In this document: positions 27,309-37,249 of the stretch, piece by piece
How positions within the stretch are numbered: position 1 is the first letter of the stretch
How the letters are laid out: each line of letters begins with the position of its first letter
Assembly (NCBI GenBank): GCA_963678255.2
Contig: CAXXTW010000002.1
Location: 1,178,001-1,242,000, forward strand
Direction of reading: 5' to 3'
Length of the DNA: 64,000 nucleotides
From: G963678255 sp963678255
GTDB taxonomy: Bacteria; Cloacimonadota; Cloacimonadia; Cloacimonadales; WRIO01
Translations under genes and position numbers: made by a program
The notes under the pieces: model-generated
The model's database searches: none
The model's input: only the letters and a program-made list of their open reading frames with translations
Told to the model about the DNA's origin: nothing

Positions 27309-27839
27309 ATGATTAACCATCAAACCGAAAGAAAAATCATCACAATAGCTTTTATAACAGCTTTTGCATTAACAATCTATATATTTGAAATGATGATACC
27401 TAAACCTTTACCATTTATAAAATTAGGTTTAACAAATGTCGTTATAATAACCTTAATTTATTCAAACATGCCTATAGAAGCCATAATTGTCACCTTTGCC
27501 AAAACAATAGCAGGCGGTTTTATAACGGGTACAATTTTTAGTCCAACAACCTTACTTTCTCTGACTGGTGGGACGAGCGCTTTGTTAGTCATGCTTTTTT
27601 GTTATTATTCAAAATCACCTTTTAGCATAATAGGTGTGAGTATTTTGAGTTCTGTGACCCATAATATTGTGCAGTTAATCACCATAAATTTAACGATAAT
27701 CCAGGAGACAAAATTATTATATTTAATACCATTACTAATAGTTTTAGGGATCATTACAGGATTTATAACAGGATATTTTTCGCATTTATTTATGACTCAT
27801 CTGGATTTACGGAGATTATATGAAAAAACAAGTCATTAA
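27309..27839 (+). CDS. Gx transporter family membrane protein (PF07456)
   Basis: A 176-residue polytopic protein of the family once named heptaprenyl diphosphate synthase component I. Hallmarks are the early segment PKPLPFIKLGLTNVVIIT and the Gly-rich TIAGGFITGTIFSPTTLLSLTGG, with about five or six hydrophobic helices. Recent family annotation treats it as an ECF-type substrate-binding membrane component rather than a synthase subunit. Its substrate is unknown. It overlaps the start of the PBP1A gene by 20 bases, indicating one transcript. Confidence 0.85.
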   Translation: MINHQTERKIITIAFITAFALTIYIFEMMIPKPLPFIKLGLTNVVIITLIYSNMPIEAIIVTFAKTIAGGFITGTIFSPTTLLSLTGGTSALLVMLFCYYSKSPFSIIGVSILSSVTHNIVQLITINLTIIQETKLLYLIPLLIVLGIITGFITGYFSHLFMTHLDLRRLYEKTSH

Positions 27840-29922
27840 GTTTTTAAAGATATTCTTTGGATTATTTTTATTTATGACTGGAATGATTTCAGGGTTATTT
27901 TGGTTTTATAGCAGGCAATTGCCACCGATAAGTGAAGTTCAAAGCTATCAGGTCAATTCAGGGACAGAAGTTTATGATTCAAAAGGAAACCTTATTCATA
28001 TATTTGCGGTAGAAAACAGAAAGTTAACGCAATACAATGATCTTCCACCTCATTTGATCAATGCTGTATTAGTCGTGGAGGACGAGAATTTTTATAATCA
28101 TTGGGGAATAGATATAATAGGTCTCATGAGAGCAATAATTGTAGATATCATCAAAATGGATTTTTCTCAGGGTGGCTCAACAATCAGCCAGCAATTAGCA
28201 AGAAATATGTTTTTGAACATGGACAAAAAAATCCCTCGAAAGATAAAAGAAGCCATGTTAGCTGTTTTAATAGAGCGTAACTTTACAAAAGCAGAAATTT
28301 TAGAGATCTATTTTAATAAGATATATTTTGGTGGAGGGATCTATGGAATTGAAACAGCATCCTATCGATATTTTGGTAAAGCTACCAAAGATTTAACAAT
28401 ATCCGAAGCTTGTTTACTTGTTGGGATGATACAAAGACCGAACTATTATTCACCTTTAAAAAACCCAGACAAGAGTATTCAAAGAAGAAACTTTGTATTA
28501 AAAAAAATGTTTGACAAAGGATATATCTCAGCAAATCAATATGAAGAAGCCTTAAGTGAAGAGTTAAAACTAGATGTCCATCGCTTTGTCAGCTCAACTA
28601 ATTCAAATTATTTTTTAGATTATTTAAGAATTCGTTTAGAAAGGAAATTTGGGACAGAGCGGGTTTTTAATGGAGGGCTAAAGGTCTATACAACATTAGA
28701 TAATGCACTTCAGGTTTATGCTGATTCAATAATGAATGATTATCTTAAAACATTAGAAATTCAAAGAGGATTTCCAGTTAAATACACAGACTTTTCACCG
28801 ACAATTTCAAACATCAAGACTGATTATATTCAGGGAGGTGTTTTTGCAATAGATCCCACCACAGGTTATGTACAGGTAATGATTGGGGGAAGAAATTTCC
28901 AACATAGTAAGTTTAATAGGATGACACAGGCCAAGAGACAACCTGGTTCAGCTTTTAAGCCCCTTGTCTATACAGCCGCATTGGAAAAGGGTTATACGCT
29001 TTCCACTATGTTGAACGATTCACCTGTAACTTTCTATAAAGAAGGAAAAGTGTACTGGGAGCCTAAGAATTATGATTTATCTTATTATAATATCGTATCA
29101 TTAAGAAATTCAATCAAGAAGTCCATGAATGTATGTGTTGGGAAAATGATATATGATATTGGACCTCAAAATGTTGTCAGTTTAGCAAAAAACTTTGGAT
29201 TAACAACAACAATACCCCCATATATTTCTTTGGCAGTTGGGAGTTGTGAAGTGTATCCTTATGAATTAATCAATGCTTTTAGTATTTTTGCGAATAATGG
29301 GCAGAAGGTGAAAGCAATTTTTTATACAAAAGTAACCGATCATCAGGGAAGAGTATTAGAGGAAGTAAAGCCAGAACCAATAAAGGTAATCGATGAAAAG
29401 ATAGCTTGGTTAATGACAAGTTTATTGAAAGGGGTAGTTGATCACGGGACAGCTTATCCTATCCGATCATGGGGATTTTTAAATCCTTGTGGAGGGAAAA
29501 CAGGGACAACAGATGATTATAGAGATGCCTGGTTTATCGGGTACACGCCAAAATTGGTTTTAGGTGTTTGGACAGGATTTGACAACAATACATCATTAGG
29601 GAGCGGAATGACGGGATCGTATGCAACATTACCAATTTGGATTCCAATCATGAAAAAAGCAGTAGATATGCAAATGAGAGCAGGTGAGGATGTTAACGTG
29701 GATTTCCCGCAACCAGACGGTATAGTGGAAGTTAATATTTCAAAGCAACGAGGATTTTTACCAAAATATATGAATGAAACAGTAATTAAAGAATATTTTA
29801 TAGATGGTACCCAGCCGACAGTTCAATCAGACAGTTTAAAATACAACTTCTATCCTTCAAGACTAAGACCTGGGCGAGACCGCAAATTAATAGTTCAAGA
29901 AATTCATCCGGAAAAAGAATAG
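27820..29922 (+). CDS. Bifunctional penicillin-binding protein 1A
   Basis: A 700-residue class A PBP that polymerises and cross-links peptidoglycan at the outer face of the inner membrane. One N-terminal helix (about residues 8-30) anchors it. The GT51 domain has VEDENFYNHWGIDI and GGSTISQQLARN. The transpeptidase carries Ser377 in QPGSAFKP, the SMN triad in KKSMNVCVG and Lys560 in GGKTGTTDDYRDAWFIGYTP. Its length is normal for the family. The start lies within the Gx transporter gene and its stop overlaps the GTG of the following glycosyltransferase, so the cell-wall genes are cotranscribed. Confidence 0.95.
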   Translation: MKKQVIKFLKIFFGLFLFMTGMISGLFWFYSRQLPPISEVQSYQVNSGTEVYDSKGNLIHIFAVENRKLTQYNDLPPHLINAVLVVEDENFYNHWGIDIIGLMRAIIVDIIKMDFSQGGSTISQQLARNMFLNMDKKIPRKIKEAMLAVLIERNFTKAEILEIYFNKIYFGGGIYGIETASYRYFGKATKDLTISEACLLVGMIQRPNYYSPLKNPDKSIQRRNFVLKKMFDKGYISANQYEEALSEELKLDVHRFVSSTNSNYFLDYLRIRLERKFGTERVFNGGLKVYTTLDNALQVYADSIMNDYLKTLEIQRGFPVKYTDFSPTISNIKTDYIQGGVFAIDPTTGYVQVMIGGRNFQHSKFNRMTQAKRQPGSAFKPLVYTAALEKGYTLSTMLNDSPVTFYKEGKVYWEPKNYDLSYYNIVSLRNSIKKSMNVCVGKMIYDIGPQNVVSLAKNFGLTTTIPPYISLAVGSCEVYPYELINAFSIFANNGQKVKAIFYTKVTDHQGRVLEEVKPEPIKVIDEKIAWLMTSLLKGVVDHGTAYPIRSWGFLNPCGGKTGTTDDYRDAWFIGYTPKLVLGVWTGFDNNTSLGSGMTGSYATLPIWIPIMKKAVDMQMRAGEDVNVDFPQPDGIVEVNISKQRGFLPKYMNETVIKEYFIDGTQPTVQSDSLKYNFYPSRLRPGRDRKLIVQEIHPEKE

Positions 29923-31049
29923 TGATTTTGACATTAATCTATATTTTCTTCTTTATCATTTATCTATATTATGAAATTAGTTTTATCAATCATTTAAGAC
30001 CTCTGGAAGAAGTATTAGAACATCATCATGAAAAAGTAACGATCATAATATCTGCCAGAAACGAAGAGAAGAATTTGCCAAATTTATTCAATGCACTTTT
30101 AAATCAAAACTATGATTTGAGTAAAGTGGAAATAATAATTGCAAATGATTATTCTTCTGATGATACATCTCAGGTAATAGAATCCTATCAGAAGCGTATT
30201 CCAAACTTTATCAGTTTTATACCAAAAGGGCGAGATCAGGTCAATTCTCCAAAGAAAAATGCATTAAAACAAGCGATTGCCATGACTAGCAATGAAATAA
30301 TCCTTATGACTGATGCTGATTGCATCCCTTGTCACAATTGGATTAACGGAATGGTGGATGTTTATGTAAAAAATCCAAAAGCCCATATGATTATTGGGTT
30401 TTCTGAAACTATATTACCAGATTTTTATGTTAGTAAACTCTATAGCCAGTTTGAACATTTTGATTTTCATACCTTAATGTTTGCAACTCAGGCTAGCTTA
30501 AATATGCAGAAGGTATTTTCTGGAAGCGGGCAAAATTTCTCATTTAAAAAAAGTGCTTATAACAGTGTTGGCGGATATGACAAGATTATGCAATATTTGA
30601 GCGGAGATGATATTCATTTAATGCAGCTTTTTGCAAAAAATGGCAAGGTCATTCAATTTGCAAATAATCAGGATGCAAGGGTACAAACACAACCTATTCA
30701 CAGTTTAGCAGCATTTATAAATCAACGTAGTCGCTGGGCATCTAACATGAAAGTTATGCTTTTCAGCAATCTGGAGTTCTTTTTGTATTTAATTTCTGTA
30801 TTCTTGGTCTTGACGTTGATTCCATTTTTATTAATTTTGTATCCGCTAAAAGGATTTATATTCGTGTTAATAAAATTATGGGCAGATTACACCTTTATCC
30901 GTAAAGGTTATGGTTGTTTTAGGTTAAACTTTGATAACCTCCGTTTTTTTATTTTATGGTTTTTATTGCAGCCAATCTATACATTATTGGTTAGTATTTT
31001 AGGATTTTTATCATTTTTTAAATGGAAAGATAGAAAGGGGTTTAGATGA
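29922..31049 (+). CDS. Membrane-bound family 2 glycosyltransferase
   Basis: A 375-residue GT2 enzyme starting with GTG that overlaps the previous stop (TAGTG). It has an N-terminal helix, the nucleotide-sugar fold (VTIIISARNEEKNLPNLFNAL), the metal-binding LMTDADCIPC, the acceptor-site GSGQNFSFKKSAY and NQRSRWASNMK, and two or three C-terminal helices. This layout is that of processive or polyprenyl-linked transferases. The sugar and acceptor are unknown, and envelope polysaccharide or lipid is likely from the neighbours. Confidence 0.87.
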   Translation: MILTLIYIFFFIIYLYYEISFINHLRPLEEVLEHHHEKVTIIISARNEEKNLPNLFNALLNQNYDLSKVEIIIANDYSSDDTSQVIESYQKRIPNFISFIPKGRDQVNSPKKNALKQAIAMTSNEIILMTDADCIPCHNWINGMVDVYVKNPKAHMIIGFSETILPDFYVSKLYSQFEHFDFHTLMFATQASLNMQKVFSGSGQNFSFKKSAYNSVGGYDKIMQYLSGDDIHLMQLFAKNGKVIQFANNQDARVQTQPIHSLAAFINQRSRWASNMKVMLFSNLEFFLYLISVFLVLTLIPFLLILYPLKGFIFVLIKLWADYTFIRKGYGCFRLNFDNLRFFILWFLLQPIYTLLVSILGFLSFFKWKDRKGFR

Positions 31050-32272
31050 AATCCATAATTTTTGATGATCATAAATGGACAGATTTTTTACCAATGACAT
31101 TTACCCGATCAACTGGTGATTTGAGAGCAGGGATAGTAAAATTAAGACAAAGAATTGCCTATGCGCTGGATTTTGAGCCCATTTGTTTGATTGTTCCAGA
31201 TCATTTGGTTAGTTTATATAGAGAAAGACATCCCGAGAAAGACATCAATCAGAATCAAAAAGGAGAAAAACTCTTTATAAACAGTCGATTGAAAGTTAAT
31301 GAAGAAACAATAGCCTTAATTCAGACTCTTCCAAATGAGTCGATGATCACAAAAAATGATGAGATCGTTTGTGTAAAAACAAAATCAGAAAATATCACAT
31401 CCTATTCTGATCTGCAAAATCTCACGGACACCATAATCAAAGTCGATTATGCAGAGATAGAACTTTGGCAATATCTTTGGGAACTCATGGATTCCAATGG
31501 AGCTTTAATCGCATATGATTATCAAAACATATTCTATGAAGCAGATAATTATATAGAATCTGAGCCTGGGGTAACCATGCTGAATCCATATGATATCTGG
31601 ATTGGTGAGGGCACATCTATCAAACCAGGTGTCATTATAGATGCTTCTGAAGGTCCTGTAGTCATTGATGAGAATGTGATTATTATGCATAATAGTGTCA
31701 TAATCGGTCCAGCTTATATTGGAAAAAATACAGTTATAAAAGTAGCAGCAAAGATTTATCCCAATACATCCATAGGTCCCATGTGTAAAATTGGAGGAGA
31801 GGTAGAAGATTCTATCATTCAAGCTTATTCTAACAAACAACATGATGGATTCTTAGGCCATGCTTATATCGGTGAATGGGTAAATATTGGAGCTGATACC
31901 AATAACAGTGATTTAAAAAACAATTATAAGATAGTAAAAGTCTATAATTATCCAAAAAAAGATAAAATAATAACAGGTTCACGTTTTGTTGGATGCTTTA
32001 TTGGAGATCATTCTAAAATAGGCATAAATTGCTCGATTAATACAGGAACCATGATTGGTTATGGTACAAATCTTTATGGAAAAGATTTAATCACAGATTT
32101 TATCCCTGAATTTTCGTGGGGACAGACAAAAATATTAACAAAATACCGTTTAGATGAGTTTATAGACACTCTCAGAATAGTTAAGGAGCGCAGAAATAAA
32201 CAGTTAAGCGACATTGAGATAAAATTAATAGAAGACTTATATAATAATAGATTAAGAGGATATGATGTGTAA
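31046..32272 (+). CDS. Alternative bacterial GlmU-like sugar-1-phosphate nucleotidyltransferase/acetyltransferase
   Basis: A 408-residue protein beginning IIFDDHKWTDFLPMTFTRS, the opening typical of the alternative GlmU family (TIGR03991) of Bacteroidota and relatives. The N-terminal part is a divergent nucleotidyltransferase fold. From about residue 185 there is a left-handed hexapeptide-repeat helix (VIIDASEGPVVIDENVIIMH, GPAYIGKNTVIKVAAKI, GYGTNLYG). The family is thought to supply UDP-N-acetylglucosamine. This fits a gene next to PBP1A and a glycosyltransferase. It overlaps its upstream and downstream neighbours by 4 and about 11 bases. Confidence 0.82.
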   Translation: MKSIIFDDHKWTDFLPMTFTRSTGDLRAGIVKLRQRIAYALDFEPICLIVPDHLVSLYRERHPEKDINQNQKGEKLFINSRLKVNEETIALIQTLPNESMITKNDEIVCVKTKSENITSYSDLQNLTDTIIKVDYAEIELWQYLWELMDSNGALIAYDYQNIFYEADNYIESEPGVTMLNPYDIWIGEGTSIKPGVIIDASEGPVVIDENVIIMHNSVIIGPAYIGKNTVIKVAAKIYPNTSIGPMCKIGGEVEDSIIQAYSNKQHDGFLGHAYIGEWVNIGADTNNSDLKNNYKIVKVYNYPKKDKIITGSRFVGCFIGDHSKIGINCSINTGTMIGYGTNLYGKDLITDFIPEFSWGQTKILTKYRLDEFIDTLRIVKERRNKQLSDIEIKLIEDLYNNRLRGYDV

Positions 32273-33212
32273 TAAAGATAATTGTCCAGATTGCCCGAAC
32301 AATCCGGAAAATAATAACCAGACAGAAGAGATCGTTTCAGTAGAATATTCAACAGATTTGTTAGATACTCCAATAGAACCAATAGAAAACGTCAATGACA
32401 TGACAGAATATGTAGAATTGGAAATGCGAACTTGGCGAACAGCCTATTTTACTAATCCTGATAATATTTCAATGGAACCTGATGACTGGGTGGTTGTTCA
32501 GGTAGATCGTGGTTTGGATATAGGCAGTGTGGTCCATTCAGCAGTCAAAGGAAAAGAATTTGACGAGATGTATAAAGCTGAAAAGATATTTACAGTTTTA
32601 CGAGTAGCGAATGAGCAGGATTTGCAACAACTCGATCAGGTTATAGAAAAAGAGAAAAACGCAACAGAGAAATTTCAGGAATTAGTAGTTAAATATCCAT
32701 TTGAGATGAAACTAATTGATACAATTTATCAGTTTGATGGAAACAAAGTGACCTTTTTCTTCACAGCAGAAGGCAGAATAGATTTTAGAGATTTTGTCAG
32801 AGAGCTAGCTCAAGTATTCAGAACACGCATTGAACTTCATCAAAGTACAGGCAGAGATGAAGCAAAACGATTGGGTGGATATGGAATGTGTGGAAATAAA
32901 TACTGTTGTGCTTCCTTTTTAAAACGTTTTAATCAGGTTACGATTAAAATGGCAAAAGATCAGAATTTATCTGGAAATCTTTCAAAAATATCAGGTCCTT
33001 GTGGCAGATTACTTTGCTGTCTTCACTTTGAAGAAGATTTTTATGCAGAAATGGCTAAAGACTATCCAACAATCGGTGATGAAGTTTGGGTAGAAGGCAA
33101 AAAAATGTATGTATTCAGAAATGATTATTATACAAAAATGGTCTATTTAAGCTCAGAAGATCAATCCATAACGACCGTTCATTTGGATGATTTTAATAAA
33201 AGGAAAAAATGA
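32265..33212 (+). CDS. ricT: PSP1-domain protein, RicT/YaaT-like
   Basis: Two ATG codons are adjacent (32262 and 32265). The second is used because AGAGGA is better spaced and it gives MCNKDNCPDCPNN. The roughly 315-residue protein has the PSP1 C-terminal domain, with the strongly conserved GGYGMCGNKYCCASFLKRF and SGPCGRLLCCLHFE cysteine clusters. In Bacillus RicT joins RicA and RicF in a complex carrying [4Fe-4S] clusters that affects mRNA processing and development. No RicA or RicF gene is here. An extra cysteine pair at the extreme N-terminus may bind metal. It overlaps rlmN by four bases. Confidence 0.85.
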   Translation: MCNKDNCPDCPNNPENNNQTEEIVSVEYSTDLLDTPIEPIENVNDMTEYVELEMRTWRTAYFTNPDNISMEPDDWVVVQVDRGLDIGSVVHSAVKGKEFDEMYKAEKIFTVLRVANEQDLQQLDQVIEKEKNATEKFQELVVKYPFEMKLIDTIYQFDGNKVTFFFTAEGRIDFRDFVRELAQVFRTRIELHQSTGRDEAKRLGGYGMCGNKYCCASFLKRFNQVTIKMAKDQNLSGNLSKISGPCGRLLCCLHFEEDFYAEMAKDYPTIGDEVWVEGKKMYVFRNDYYTKMVYLSSEDQSITTVHLDDFNKRKK

Positions 33213-34234
33213 AAATAAACATATTAGATTTACTTCCTGAAGAATTCAACTGTATTCTTGAAAAAACAGGCGAGAAGCCATTTAGAGTTAAACAAATACT
33301 CGAATGGATTTATCAAAAGAATGCAGGTCATTTTTCAGAGATGACGTCATTATCATTAAAGTTTCGTGAAACACTGGAAAAAGAGTTTGATTTTTTTTTA
33401 CCAGAGATCATTCAAACAATTGATTCTCAAGATGGGACAAAGAAGTTTTTATTAAGACTCAAAGATGACAATCGTATAGAAATGGTTTTTATGCCAGGAG
33501 AAAAGAAGAATACCCTATGTATTTCTTCTCAGGTTGGATGTGCCAGAAATTGTGCATTTTGTGCAACAGCTACCATGGGGTTAAAGAGAAATTTAACAGT
33601 TCATGAGTTAATCGGACAAGTTTTATTAGCAACCAGAACATTTCCAGAAAACAAGCTAACCAATCTGGTTCTTATGGGAATGGGTGAGCCATTAGATAAT
33701 TATGCCAATGTGATGAAGTTCGTTCGAATCATGCAACACGAGAAAGGTTTATCATTTAGTCCAAGAAGAATGACGTTATCAACAGTGGGAATAATCCCAG
33801 GGATAAATAAATTAGCAGAAGAATCCTTAAAAATTAAATTAGCTGTATCTCTTAATTCGTGTATTGATGAAAAAAGAGAGAAACTCATGCCGATCACCAA
33901 ACAATATAATCTGAAAGAATTAAAAAAAACATTAATAACCTTTAGAAATAAAACAGCATTCAGAATAACATTTGAATATATAATGATAAAGAACTTTAAT
34001 ATGGGCAAAGAGGATATAAAAGCATTGAAGAAATTTGCTGGAGATCTTTCATGTAAGATAAATTTGATAAAGTGGAATCCAGTAAAAGGACTTCCATGGG
34101 AATCACCCGATGAAAAGGAAATAGAAGAATTCCGAAAGGCATTAGAGTCATTAAGTGTAGCAATAACGCTCCGTCAAAGTCGTGGAAGTGACATTTCAGC
34201 GGCTTGCGGACAGCTTGTTGCAAAATCACAATAA
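33209..34234 (+). CDS. rlmN: 23S rRNA (adenine2503-C2)-methyltransferase RlmN
   Basis: A 341-residue radical-SAM enzyme that methylates A2503 of 23S rRNA and A37 of some tRNAs. The cluster cysteines are 111, 115 and 118 (CARNCAFC). GGE-like VLMGMGEPLDNY, the SPRRMTLSTVGIIPGI block and the C-terminal catalytic Cys333 in AACGQL are all present. Its length is normal. It is the last gene of the dense plus-strand run. The next gene, uvrA, has its own promoter 17 bases after this stop. Confidence 0.95.
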   Translation: MKINILDLLPEEFNCILEKTGEKPFRVKQILEWIYQKNAGHFSEMTSLSLKFRETLEKEFDFFLPEIIQTIDSQDGTKKFLLRLKDDNRIEMVFMPGEKKNTLCISSQVGCARNCAFCATATMGLKRNLTVHELIGQVLLATRTFPENKLTNLVLMGMGEPLDNYANVMKFVRIMQHEKGLSFSPRRMTLSTVGIIPGINKLAEESLKIKLAVSLNSCIDEKREKLMPITKQYNLKELKKTLITFRNKTAFRITFEYIMIKNFNMGKEDIKALKKFAGDLSCKINLIKWNPVKGLPWESPDEKEIEEFRKALESLSVAITLRQSRGSDISAACGQLVAKSQ

Positions 34235-34250
34235 TATTATAAATATTTAC

Positions 34251-34279
34251 TTGACAAGAATAACTCCTTTTTTTACGCT
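34251..34279 (+). promoter_or_regulatory. Sigma70-type promoter of uvrA
   Basis: TTGACA (34251-34256) and TACGCT (34274-34279) are separated by 17 bases and lie just upstream of the ATGAGGAG leader of uvrA. No obvious SOS operator overlaps it. Confidence 0.55.
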
Positions 34280-34299
34280 TTTGAAATGAGGAGTGTAAT

Positions 34300-37128
34300 A
34301 TGAAAGAAGAAATAATCATTAAAGGTGCTCATGAGCACAATCTTAAACATATAGATTTAACAATACCACGAAATCAGTTAATAGTTTTTACAGGAGTATC
34401 TGGTTCAGGAAAATCATCTTTAGCTTTTGATACACTTTATGCAGAAGGTCAAAGGCGTTATGTAGAGTCATTATCTGCATATGCCCGACAATTTTTAGGA
34501 ATGATGGAAAAGCCAAAGGTTGATTATATAGAAGGCCTATCTCCAGCAATATCCATAGATCAGAAAGCAGCCAGTAAAAATCCACGATCAACAGTCGGTA
34601 CAGTTACAGAAATCTATGATTATCTTCGAGTACTATATGCTCGAGTAGGAAAGCAATATTGTCATATTTGTGGGGATGAGATCAGTTCTCAATCAATTGA
34701 TCAAATGGTAAACAAAATCATGTCTTACCCTGAAAAAACCAGAATTCAGATATTAGCACCTTTAGTAGAAAACCGAAAAGGAGAGCATAAAGATGAATTG
34801 GAAGAAATCCGTAAGGAAGGATATACAAAAGTAATAATCAATGGTCAATTAAGAGATCTTTCAGAAGATATTGTTTTGGATAAAAAGAGTAAGCATACTA
34901 TAGATGTAGTTATCGATCGACTAGTAATGAAGGAAGGTCTTCAATCCAGACTTACAGACTCCATTGAAACAGCATTGAAACTTACGCAAGGTGTATTAAA
35001 ACTAGATTTTATTGATGAGAAACATACTGAGATCCTTTCAGAGCATAATTCATGTCCTAAATGTAATACCAGTTATCCGGATTTATTACCACAACATTTT
35101 TCATTTAACAGTCCATTAGGTATGTGCTCTGAATGTAATGGATTAGGGACAAAACTTGAGTTTGATCCTGAGCTTATATTACCGAATAAAAGACTTTCGA
35201 TTATGGAAGGGGCAGTTTTACCCTGGGGAAAACTAAAGGAAAAGAATAATAATTGGTTATTAACCACTTTGGTAAAACTAGCGAAAGAGTTCAATTTTTC
35301 ATTAGATGATTCATGGGAAACTCTTCCAGAAAAAATACAACATTTATTACTTCATGGTTCAAAGGGCAAACGATTTAAGATATTATGGGAATCGTCACAT
35401 GGAAGTGGAGAATACATGGTAAAATTTGATGGGATCATTCCTACACTGAGTAGAAGAATGCATGAAACCAGCTCAGAGGAAATGCGTCAGTGGTATATGC
35501 AATATATATCAGATAAACCCTGCCCTGAATGTGAAGGAGCGAAGCTAAAAAAAGAGTTTTTAGCTGTTAAAATTGGGGATGCTGATATTACAAAAATTAC
35601 ACAGATGACGATATCAGAAGCATTGGACTTTTTTTCAAAATTGAAACTTCATGGAAATCAGGAAATCATAGCAGAAGATTTATTAAAAGAGATAAAAAAC
35701 AGGCTTACATTTTTAGAAAATGTGGGATTACATTATCTTAGTCTGAGCCGTCGATCCCCGACATTATCAGGTGGAGAATCTCAACGTATACGTTTAGCTA
35801 GTCAGATTGGTAGCGGATTAGTGGGAGTTATGTACATTCTTGATGAACCCAGTATTGGTTTACATCAGAGAGATAACAGTCGATTAATCAATATGTTGTT
35901 ACATTTACGAGACTTAGGTAATACAGTGGTTGTTGTTGAGCATGACGAAGACATGATGCGTTGTTCAGATCAAATCGTAGATTTTGGACCAAGAGCAGGG
36001 ATCAATGGAGGAGAGATAATAGCTCAGGGAAATCTTGATTTTCTCAAAAAGCATCCAATCTCTCTTACAGGTCAATATTTATCAGGAAGAATGAGAATTG
36101 AATATTCTAAAAAAAGAAGAGGATTGGGAAGCGAGAAGCTTGTCATTAGGGGAGCCAGACAGAATAATTTAAAGAATATAGATGTTGAAATACCTTTAGG
36201 AGTATTTGTATGTATTACAGGAGTATCAGGGAGCGGGAAGAGTTCTTTGATCAATCAAATACTATATCCGGCAGCAGCAGTAAAATTGAACAGAGCAAAT
36301 AGTAAAGTAGGATTACATGATTCAATTACAGGTTGGGAATATCTTGATAAAGTAATAGATATTGATCAATCCCCAATTGGACGAACCCCAAGATCCAACC
36401 CTGCGACATATATAAAGCTATTTGATCATATCCGAGATCTTTATTCAGAATTACCAGCATCCAAACTCAGAGGCTATAAACCAGGACGTTTTTCATTTAA
36501 TGTAAAGGGAGGCCGTTGTGAAGCGTGTGAAGGAGCAGGAGTCAAATTAATAGAAATGCATTTTTTACCGGATGTCTATGTAACATGTGAAGTGTGCAAA
36601 GGGCAACGGTACAATCAGGAAACACTTTCAGTGAAGTATAAGGGCAAAAGTATTTCAGAAGCTCTACAATCTGATGTTTCTGAGTCTATGGGCATATTTG
36701 AAAACATTCCCCCTATTGCAAAAAAACTACAGACCATGATAGATGTCGGTTTAGACTATATCAAATTAGGGCAATCGGCAACTACTCTGTCAGGTGGAGA
36801 AGCCCAAAGAATAAAGTTAGCGAAAGAATTATCAAAAACCAGCACTGGGAAGACACTTTATATATTAGATGAACCGACCACTGGTTTACATTTTGATGAC
36901 ATCAAAAAGCTTCTGGTAGTGTTACAAAGATTAGTTGACATGGGAAACTCAGTCATAGTGATCGAGCATAATCTTGACGTGATTAAATGTGCAGATTATG
37001 TAATAGATCTAGGTCTTGAAGGTGGAATCGGAGGAGGAACAGTCATAGCAAAGGGTACTCCAGAAGAAATCGTTAAAGTGAAGAAATCATATACAGGGCA
37101 GTTTTTAAAAGATGTACTAATACATTAA
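34300..37128 (+). CDS. uvrA: Excinuclease ABC subunit A
   Basis: A 942-residue nucleotide-excision repair protein that detects DNA damage with UvrB. It has two ABC ATPase halves: the first Walker A GVSGSGKSSLAFDTL and the second near residue 645 GVSGSGKSSLI. The signature sequences are LSGGESQRIRLA and LSGGEAQRIKLA. Zinc-binding cysteine pairs are visible (CPKCNTSYP/CSECNGLG, CPECEGAKL, CEACEGAG/CEVCKGQ). The length is typical and the frame is intact. It starts after AATGAGGAGTG with its own promoter and is closed by a terminator shared with the convergent downstream gene. Confidence 0.97.
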   Translation: MKEEIIIKGAHEHNLKHIDLTIPRNQLIVFTGVSGSGKSSLAFDTLYAEGQRRYVESLSAYARQFLGMMEKPKVDYIEGLSPAISIDQKAASKNPRSTVGTVTEIYDYLRVLYARVGKQYCHICGDEISSQSIDQMVNKIMSYPEKTRIQILAPLVENRKGEHKDELEEIRKEGYTKVIINGQLRDLSEDIVLDKKSKHTIDVVIDRLVMKEGLQSRLTDSIETALKLTQGVLKLDFIDEKHTEILSEHNSCPKCNTSYPDLLPQHFSFNSPLGMCSECNGLGTKLEFDPELILPNKRLSIMEGAVLPWGKLKEKNNNWLLTTLVKLAKEFNFSLDDSWETLPEKIQHLLLHGSKGKRFKILWESSHGSGEYMVKFDGIIPTLSRRMHETSSEEMRQWYMQYISDKPCPECEGAKLKKEFLAVKIGDADITKITQMTISEALDFFSKLKLHGNQEIIAEDLLKEIKNRLTFLENVGLHYLSLSRRSPTLSGGESQRIRLASQIGSGLVGVMYILDEPSIGLHQRDNSRLINMLLHLRDLGNTVVVVEHDEDMMRCSDQIVDFGPRAGINGGEIIAQGNLDFLKKHPISLTGQYLSGRMRIEYSKKRRGLGSEKLVIRGARQNNLKNIDVEIPLGVFVCITGVSGSGKSSLINQILYPAAAVKLNRANSKVGLHDSITGWEYLDKVIDIDQSPIGRTPRSNPATYIKLFDHIRDLYSELPASKLRGYKPGRFSFNVKGGRCEACEGAGVKLIEMHFLPDVYVTCEVCKGQRYNQETLSVKYKGKSISEALQSDVSESMGIFENIPPIAKKLQTMIDVGLDYIKLGQSATTLSGGEAQRIKLAKELSKTSTGKTLYILDEPTTGLHFDDIKKLLVVLQRLVDMGNSVIVIEHNLDVIKCADYVIDLGLEGGIGGGTVIAKGTPEEIVKVKKSYTGQFLKDVLIH

Positions 37129-37161
37129 CAAAGTATTTAACAAGCAAGATTTTAAAAATCG

Positions 37162-37209
37162 AAAAGCTGATTAATTTGTTTTCGAAAGAAACAAACTTAA
37201 TCAGCTTTT
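37162..37209. terminator. Bidirectional terminator between uvrA and the 37.2 kb gene
   Basis: AAAAGCTGATTAA on the left pairs with TTAATCAGCTTTT on the right, with a further TTGTTT/AAACAA inner stem around TCGAAAG. It lies between convergent genes and has A- and T-rich flanks on both sides. Confidence 0.75.
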
Positions 37210-37249
37210 AAATATATAGAGAATCTATCTTATAATTATTTAGGTGTAA